Part shown: in pieces, positions 58,088 through 64,000 of the stretch | Position numbering within the stretch: position 1 is the stretch's first letter | How the letters are laid out: each line of letters begins with the position of its first letter | NCBI GenBank assembly: GCA_947069175.1 | Contig: CAMTDV010000003.1 | Span: 43,119,606-43,183,605 of the forward strand | Length of the DNA: 64,000 nucleotides | Reading direction: 5' to 3' | Source of the DNA: Scalesia atractyloides | Lineage: Eukaryota; Streptophyta; Magnoliopsida; Asterales; Asteraceae | Notes under the pieces: generated by a model | Told to the model about the DNA's origin: nothing | Databases searched by the model: none | The model's input: only the letters and a program-made list of their open reading frames with translations | Translations under genes and position numbers: made by a program

Positions 58088-59540
58088 GAAAGCACTTGCC
58101 GATGATAGCTGGATAAATGCAATGCAGGTAGAGCTGCAACAATTCGAAAAGCTTAGTGCCTAGAAGCTTGTTGACCTACTGGCTACTCACAAAGCTATTG
58201 CGATTAAATGGGTCTTCAAGTGCAAAAGAGATGATCGAGGGCTAATTGTGCGCAATAAAGCTTGACTGGTTGTCAAAGGTTTTCATCAGCAAGAAGCATT
58301 GATTATACAGAGGTTTATGCTCTAGTCGCAAGACTAGAAGCAATCCACATATTCCTAGCATTTGCGTCATGGAAAGGTTTTAAAGTGTACCAGTTGGATG
58401 TCAAATCAGCTTTCCTTTATGGAAAAGTGAAAGAGGAAGTGTGTGTTGGACAACCACCAGGGTTTGCCGATCCAATACATAAAGACAAGGTTTATTTACT
58501 TGATAAGGTGTTATGCGGGTTGCATCAAGCCCCGAGAGCCTGGTACGAGACACTCTATCAGCACCTATTAAACAATGACTTTCCTAGAGGCACTGTTGAT
58601 AGCACACTCTTCACACAGGAAATGAAAGGACATCTACTGATCATACAAATTTATGTAGATGACATCATCTTTGGCTCTACAAACGATGTGCTGTGTAAAG
58701 AATTTGAAGAAATCATGAAAAAGAAATTTGAAATGAGTTCAATGGGAGAGATGAAGTTCTTCTTAGGGCTTCAGGTCGATCAGCTGCCTTATGGTATCTT
58801 CATTCATCAGACAAAGTACGTCCATGGTATCTTGGAGAAATTCGATATGTCGGGAACGTCACCATTATCTGCCCCATTGGAAATTAATCATGGCATCTGT
58901 CGAGACGAACATGGAGTGAAGATAGATGAAATCTTATATCGATCGATGATTGGATCACTGATGTATCTTACAGCATCAAGACCAGACATCATGTATCCAA
59001 CAAGCCTTTGCGCTCGATATCAATCGAGTCCTCGAGTGTCACATCTGATGATAGTCAAGCGGATTTTCAGATATTTGAAAGGTTGCCCAAGCACTGGCTT
59101 GTGGTATTCGTGAAATGACAACTTCGACCTCGCAGGATATTCAGACTCAGATTTTGGATGCTGCAAACTTAATGCCAAATCTATAACGGCTGGTTTCCAG
59201 TTCTTTAGAACGCGCTTAGTATCATGGTAATGCAAGAAGCAAACCACGGTCGCTCTCTCTACTTGCGAGGCTGAATCTGTTTCGGCTTCCGGTTGTTGTT
59301 CCCAAATGTTGTGGATACAACAACAGATGAGAGACTTTGGATTGCAATTTCTTGATACCCCCATATATGTAGGTAACAAGGCTGCCATCGATATAACTAA
59401 AAATCCGGTTCATCAGTCTAAAACTAAAAACATCGAAATTCGACATCACTTTATCCGTGATTGCCACAAGAAAAAGTTGTTTTGAATTGAAAAGATCCAC
59501 ACTGATAAACAAAAGGCATAGTTTTATAACAAACCATTTG
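58088..59540 (+). pseudogene. pol: RT and RNase H of copia element C
   Basis: Start around DSWINAMQVELQQFEKL, then a long open RT segment (58262-59113): VYQLDVKSAFLYGKVKEEV, LLDKVLCGLHQAPRAWYETL, and QIYVDDIIFGSTND with the active YVDD intact, then FFLGLQVDQLPYGIFIHQTK and SLMYLTASRPDIMYPTSL. A TGA follows RYLKGCPSTGLWYS. RNase H runs on as AGYSDSDFGCCKLNAKS and SCEAESV-like sequence, with the later catalytic Asp region changed (YVGNKAAI for YCDN-type). Closest in wording to the RT of element B. Confidence 0.87.
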
Positions 59541-60900
59541 AACTAACTAGATTTAAAAATCTTTTGAGAATTAATGGTATTAAAAATTTAACATCAAATG
59601 GGGAATTAGAGGTTGAAAACGGATTGGATGATGAGTTTTTGTGAACCACATAGGTTTGTCACATTTTATAGTTTCTTTCTTTAAAAACAAAAATCCAAAA
59701 TATGTTTTTGATTTTAGGGGAAGAAATGTTGTAGAAATTATAAAAACATTAAAAAATGCAAAATGTACAAAAACATGAAAAAAACAAAAAGAGTTTTCGT
59801 GTGAAAAGAGGAAATGATAGTACATCAGTGGACTATCATGGTATGCTAAAGATTTGAAGTGATATAAAGTTTAAACAAGTCTTACTAAGGATGTGCCAGT
59901 AGGCTTCACACCTTCAGTAGATTGTTTCTGAGATATAAACATAAAGAAAACTTCTTAATTAGTGGGTTAACATCTCTCGGATATATGGTCTTAGTACACC
60001 GAAATTTCGTTTGAGAGATTGCCGGTATCTGAGATACTAGGTCTTTATAAATAATTGATATCTAGGGTATTATACAAGTTCTTATGATTTTTTGTCGGCA
60101 ATGGACTAGAACTTGTAGAATACTTTTGCTTTAATACCTAAAAACTACAACAAATTGTAAGTATCAAAAGATCCAACAATTGCAGTAAAAGATTCCAAAT
60201 TGGAACACTACTTTCTAGATGAACCTTCATCTCTTTCGGTACGACGGTACTAACCTGAGCTCTCAAGGTCTCGCCTTACCCAGATACAGATATCAGTTAG
60301 CTATACTCACCCGTAAGATGAAACCTAGGGAATCTTGATATGGGAGTATATTCTAAGGTGGGAAACAAGGTTAAGTCAAGTTCCTAAAATTACCTTAATG
60401 TATCACAGAACAATTGAGAAATGTGTAGAGGTTTATGTGGACAAGAATACTGACAGTCTAAGTGAATTTGTTTAGTACTTAAAGTCTTACAAACGTCAAT
60501 GGTACTAGTGATATGTCTCCTTAACTGATATGATTCTCTAACCAAAACTCACAAAAATATGTCTGTAAATATGTTTGTACATAGTTTATTATATTTCATT
60601 TTAGAAAGACCAAAAAGATTTTATTTCAATCCTAGTTTTGACTACCGATGATGGAAAACAAATCTTCAAAATCCAGAGATGGCGAATGCCGAGAATTCCA
60701 GAAGACAATGGGTTGGGAGCTTATTTGTGTTAATAAAAAGTTTTGAAAGGAATAAAAGATCATTAACTTGAAACTTTACATCGCCTAAAACCATCAGTTT
60801 GATCACAAAGTGTTCAACCAAGGTCATTAACTTGGACTTGGAAGACAAATAAGTTAACCGGGGTCATTAACTTGGACTTGGTCAACTGAGTGGGTCATTA
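59541..60900 (+). other. Spacer of element C with conserved non-coding block
   Basis: No gene. Matching segments with the spacer of B (reverse strand 9880-10520): about 59937-60060 (AAACATAA, TTAGTGGGT, ATATGGTCTTA, GGTCTTTAT), about 60239-60320 (GTACGACGGTACTAACCTGA, TATACTCAC), and 60437-60459 (GTGGACAAGAATACTGACAG...). D matches the last two. The strongest part is about 59930-60470. Confidence 0.65.
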
Positions 60901-61539
60901 AAACTGGTTAAAATTAACGAAATTGTACAAATCAGATTTACCCTCGCTCAAAGGTGTTATCTTAGCACGAAGAAAATCTGCTATATATATTATCTTCGCA
61001 TGAAGATAATACATATGTTCCCTTTACACTTCTCTGAACGAAGATAAAATTTTCTGTAAACGACGAAGTGCTGCCCAAATTTTAGCTTGTAGTGGTTGAC
61101 TGGCACACCAATAACAATGCCTAAGGTAATTTGAACTGAATAGAACTCGAACTGAACTTAAAATCAATGTTTTCGGTAAAACGAACATAAAAACTTAGAT
61201 CTAGGACAATCTAATGGGCCAAAATTAAAATTAAGCATACCATTATGAAAATCGGCACTTTCAGGTTGTTTTAGTAACATCAATTTCACGAAAATCAAGG
61301 AGCAATTTTCAAATGTGTTTAAGGTTACCCTCGCGTATAAGTAATTTATCTTCGCACGAAGATAAACTGCAAATTATGCATTTTTGATTATTTACCTTCG
61401 CACGAAGGTAAAGGTTCACTTTGCCCCAGTTACCTTCGCACGAAGGTAAAACATATTTTTTCAAAAAAATTCTAAGTGTTTTCGTGTTTGTGTTTGTACA
61501 ATAGAAGAAATCAAACTTTGACAAGAACACAACATCTGT
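60901..61539 (+). repeat. Palindrome cluster before the extra ORF of element C
   Basis: Dyad units: ATTATCTTCGCATGAAGATAAT at 60989-61010 (22 bp, given as its 20-bp core TTATCTTCGCATGAAGATAA), the 20-bp units TTATCTTCGCACGAAGATAA at 61346-61365, TTACCTTCGCACGAAGGTAA at 61392-61411 and again at 61430-61449, plus partial ones. T/A-arm and C/G-arm units occur side by side. The cluster ends about 50-100 bases before the extra ORF begins. Confidence 0.8.
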
Positions 61540-62166
61540 TGTGTTCTTGATGAAAGTATTCTAGAAATCACTCCTTTTAAGTCTATTTTAAAGTTTATGA
61601 GTGAGTTACCGATAGCTAAAGCACTTACAGATCTACATAAGCTTATCGCTTGCATGTTGAAAGATTTTGGGAGATTGCAAAGTATGTATGGGTGAGCTCA
61701 AATCCATACGATCCTTTGGAAGAGTAAAGAACCAAGATAAAGATGTGCTGATAACGAAGCGTTGATCCATCGTGTGTTAGGTTTTAAAGACAAGGACGAT
61801 GATCCGATGATGTACACAGAACATATGTGCAAGGGATGCTTTTACCGAATGGGATACAAAGGTCACGTCAACAAACAATTCAATAAAGCTTATCTAGGAA
61901 GACCATGCAAATTCTTCATGCATTCAGTGATTTCTACACTGAGTCATAGGAAAGGGGGAAGTGATCCGACAGGTGATTGTCAGATGTGCATGATCACTGC
62001 ACTTGCGCTAAACAAGCCTTACACCAAAACGATATTCGAGCTAATGAAGATAAATATCGATAAACAAAAGTTTCTACAATACCCCAGATTTGTGAAGATG
62101 ATGTTGGATGATCAATTTCCCAACTTAGCCAAAAACAAGAATGATGTGCTGCCGTTAGATCACTGA
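61540..62166 (+). pseudogene. Extra ORF of copia element C, 5' part only
   Basis: Best open part 61762-62166 (no ATG at its start). Holds EHMCKGCFYRMGYKGHVNKQ, FFMHSVISTLSHRKGG, QMCMITALALNKPY and KFLQYPRFVKMMLDDQFPNL. Order and spacing match the N-terminal domain of the extra ORF of B (MGY, then IH, then S.KGG, then YPxF.Q.xLDxxxPxLAK). Upstream, FMSELPIAKALTDLHKLIAC at about 61594-61655 is a likely earlier exon-less continuation after frame breaks. Cut short after DVLPLDH by a stop and by the insertions that follow. Function unknown. Confidence 0.7.
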
Positions 62167-62177
62167 CATGGCTATCT

Positions 62178-62211
62178 TGTCACACCCTTGTCGTAGCGGA
62201 AGCGCAAGTGT
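62178..62211 (-). repeat. Scrap of a gypsy LTR end
   Basis: TGTCACACCC... on plus; the minus strand reads GCTTCCGCTACGACAAGGGTGTGACA. This resembles the gypsy-2 LTR end (TTTCCGCTGCGACG...GGGGTGTGACA). It would be the edge of a further minus-strand gypsy insertion in element C, itself interrupted by element D after 34 bp. Confidence 0.4.
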
Positions 62212-62868
62212 TGTAGGTCCTCCTGAGTATCAAGTTAAACGTCTTCCTTTTTCATGCAACACACATACGAGTGCCGAATCCAAGTATGCATGCAAACCAA
62301 AGTAAAGTAAGAACACGAGGTAACCAAAGATTCACTATCTTGATTAAGAGATGAGGACAAGTACAAACATATACAAACAATGCTCATACGACTCAACAAA
62401 CTGCCTGTGTTCTTGTGTCTTCGTCTTCACCAGAAATGTCAACAGAGAGATCCCACCAAAAGATCAAGAGAGCTAACAGTGCAACCAAGAGCTAACCTTG
62501 ACTGAGAGGTGCATGTCTGCTTATATAGTGTCCATGCTGATCATTCGTACGAAGCTCGTTGCCAGACATACGGAACCCTCTATTACCCACGAAGCACTGC
62601 TCCAAAGAGGCATGTACGAAGCAACTGGTTCGTACGGAGCAACTCGTTCGTACGGAGCAACTCGTTCGTACGGAGCATGATGTACACAAGACTCAATGGT
62701 ATGCACACATGCACCCATTTAACACAGACTAACTAAGATGTCGTACGAAACCAAGATAGAAGGATATCTTGATTCGGTCGACATGACCAAACTTATACAT
62801 ACACTTCAGCAAAGACCGTACAATTACAAATGTAACTAAGAACAAGCGACAGACACCAAACTGTATCA
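62212..62868 (-). repeat. 3' LTR of element D
   Basis: 657 bp, TG to CA, closely related to 2453-3206. TATA box (minus TATATAAG) at 62520-62527. Just upstream lie TTCGTACGAA at 62544-62553 and an 18-bp tandem with TTCGTACGGAGC at 62629, 62647 and 62665. Shorter than LTR A mainly in this repeat region. Confidence 0.88.
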
Positions 62869-62955
62869 ACAAACTCCCCCTTGGATGTTACTTGGTCTTC
62901 GGTCTTCGGTCTTCACACTGGAATGGCTTGGAGTATCAATAAACTCCCCCTGAAG
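62869..62955 (-). other. Two polypurine tracts of element D
   Basis: The minus strand reads AAGGGGGAGTTTGTTGATACAG at the LTR edge (tract about 62869-62881, LTR start TGATACA). About 70 bp inside there is CAGGGGGAGTTTATTGATAC (about 62936-62955), so both the tract and the first LTR bases are duplicated. A GAAGACC triplet repeat lies between them. Confidence 0.78.
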
Positions 62956-63690
62956 AACTGCTATCCACTGATAGAGCATCAGGTCTTCAAACTTTTCAGA
63001 AACATCAAATTTTTTCTGTTTCTTCTTCTGACTTGTCAGTTCTCTTCATTGCTGGTTTTCGTTTATGTTCTTTTGTTCCATTATGTACTCAATAAATAGA
63101 TATATAATTAGAACATAAATTTATCAGGGAATACACACGAAAAATTTATCATAACTTTTCCGTATGAATGTATTCCCTGAACGAAGAAATACCATACCAT
63201 ACGAATAACACTTAATTCGTATGAAGAGTAACTCATTTGAGTAAACAAATGACCAAGTCAAACAGCTGACCAGGTTCATTCGTACAAGATACACACACTC
63301 GTATGAATTCATGTTTTTCAAAACTGAACTTTGCACATACCCACACAAATCACACAGTTATGTTTAGGAAAAGTGCTTTTGAACATATTTTGGTTTTCTT
63401 TGATGGGTTACCTGTTGCAAGATATTACTTTTTGAAGTTGCGATATCAAACAAATGGTTTTCTGAGAGTATCTTGGTAGAAAACTTTTGAGTCTCAATTA
63501 TGGCTAACTTTCAAAAAGAAATATTATAAGCAACTAAGTAAACTAGACTTAAAATAAAAAATATACAGATAAACTATATATTTATCGAACAATCATTTTC
63601 GAGTTTCAAGGTAAGAGAATCATACTAGCTTTTTAATCTTTGTCAAAAACGATATTTGGTTTAAACTTCAAAATTAAACAGCTGAGTATT
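62956..63690 (-). repeat. 3' non-coding part of element D with TTCGTATGAA-type dyads
   Basis: No gene. Diverged dyad repeats of the TTCGTAYGAA family lie at about 63160-63310 (for example TTCGTATGAA near 63213). They occupy the same relative place as the clusters of B and C: after the conserved block and before the 3' end. Confidence 0.6.
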
Positions 63691-64000
63691 CAACTTATGA
63701 TTATCGGTATTGTTGTCCACGTAAGCTCAAACTTATCAGATGTAATCATGATTAGGAGATATGATTAAGTATGAATTATACTTACTAGCTGATGTTCAAC
63801 CACTTCACGACACATTCCCGTATCAAGATATGCACGGGAGAAAATCTTACCAGTGAGTATACTGCTTTATCATCTGTTTTGACGTATATGGTGTGAGATA
63901 CTCACTTAGATTGAAAACAAGCCCTATGTGATTAAATCACTTATTGATGAGGAACTTGATTTTCATATGCATGCAGGGCACGGGAGTAAGTCCGTGAACA
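63691..64000 (-). other. Conserved non-coding block of element D
   Basis: On the minus strand GTGGACAACAATACCGATAA at about 63699-63720, AGTATACTCACTGGTAAGAT at about 63844-63863, and ATCTTGATACGGGAATGTGT nearby match the spacers of B and C in the same order. RNase H would be expected beyond the right edge. Confidence 0.6.

Larger units (their letters stand above)
51822..62177 (+). mobile_element. Copia element C (Sirevirus-like), 3' end missing
   Basis: Plus strand: 5' LTR, primer site, leader, long gag, protease, integrase, RT, RNase H, conserved spacer, palindrome cluster, extra ORF. No 3' LTR appears before the next insertions at 62178 and 62212; it presumably lies to the right of the window. 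Heavily decayed. Distinct family from A/D and from B by LTR and repeat sequence. Confidence 0.82.
62212..64000 (-). mobile_element. Copia element D (same family as A), 3' part
   Basis: 3' LTR plus 1.1 kb of internal sequence on the minus strand, continuing off the right edge. It cannot be the other end of element A: A's internal region runs left and D's runs right. It lacks the extra ORF that B and C carry between the palindrome cluster and the polypurine tract. Confidence 0.82.

Noticed and set aside
60901..61539. CRISPR-like array of palindromic repeats
   Set aside because: Spacing is irregular, units vary, and the context is a plant retrotransposon; no cas genes.
1..64000. Elements A and D as two ends of one huge copia element spanning the window
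   Set aside because: Both are minus-strand, but A shows its 5' LTR with the internal region to the left, and D its 3' LTR with the internal region to the right. They face away from each other.
1..64000. Host genes, tRNA, rRNA or microRNA loci
   Set aside because: None recognised on either strand; every coding similarity I could name is to a retroelement.

Overview
This window is repeat-dense plant nuclear DNA. I found no host gene, rRNA, tRNA or CRISPR array. Every coding stretch I can recognise belongs to an LTR retrotransposon, and nearly all of them are broken. Long Ty3/gypsy LTRs with chromodomain integrases, a Tat-type integrase, and copia elements with a very long gag and an extra ORF point to a large-genome flowering plant. 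The wording of the proteins resembles Asteraceae elements from memory, but no search was possible, so that placement is inference.

Layout. (1) 1-3206, minus: 5' part of copia element A (gag, leader, primer site, 5' LTR). (2) 3207-6042 plus 36816-37646, plus strand: remnants of a Tat-type gypsy element (integrase, antisense ORF, 3' LTR region), split by (3). (3) 6043-36815, minus: copia element B, with both LTRs (303 and 302 bp) and a 5-bp target duplication ATGTG. (4) 12718-30446, minus: a chromodomain (Tekay-like) gypsy array inserted in B, arranged LTR-internal-LTR-internal-LTR and bounded by one target duplication GAATG. (5) 37647-51821, plus: a second, older chromodomain gypsy array, with a truncated LTR, a decayed internal region, a 5.4-kb LTR and the start of another internal region. 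(6) 51822-62177, plus: copia element C, inserted in (5), with no 3' LTR in the window. (7) 62178-62211: a scrap that looks like the edge of another gypsy LTR. (8) 62212-64000, minus: 3' LTR and 3' non-coding part of copia element D, the same family as A.

How the parts work. The copia elements look Sirevirus-like: long gag with zinc knuckles, then protease, integrase, reverse transcriptase, RNase H, a long non-coding spacer and, in B and C, an extra ORF before the 3' LTR. Three of them (B, C, D) share a conserved non-coding block after pol, followed by a cluster of short dyad-symmetric repeats. The repeat sequence is family-specific: TTCGTACGAA in A/D, ACCTTCGCACGAAGGT in C, ATCCGGAA-type in B. 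Such repeats also occur in the leader between primer site and gag in A, B and C, and just upstream of the LTR TATA box in A, C and D. In families A and C the two arms often change together, which suggests that the symmetry itself is kept. This is the strongest candidate here for an undescribed system.

The Tekay-like array carries an extra coiled-coil and acidic ORF between the primer site and gag, and an 83-bp GT-AG intron with a branch-point-like motif inside gag. The two tandem copies carry different lesions: copy 1 has lost part of the integrase core, copy 2 has nonsense and frameshift changes in gag.
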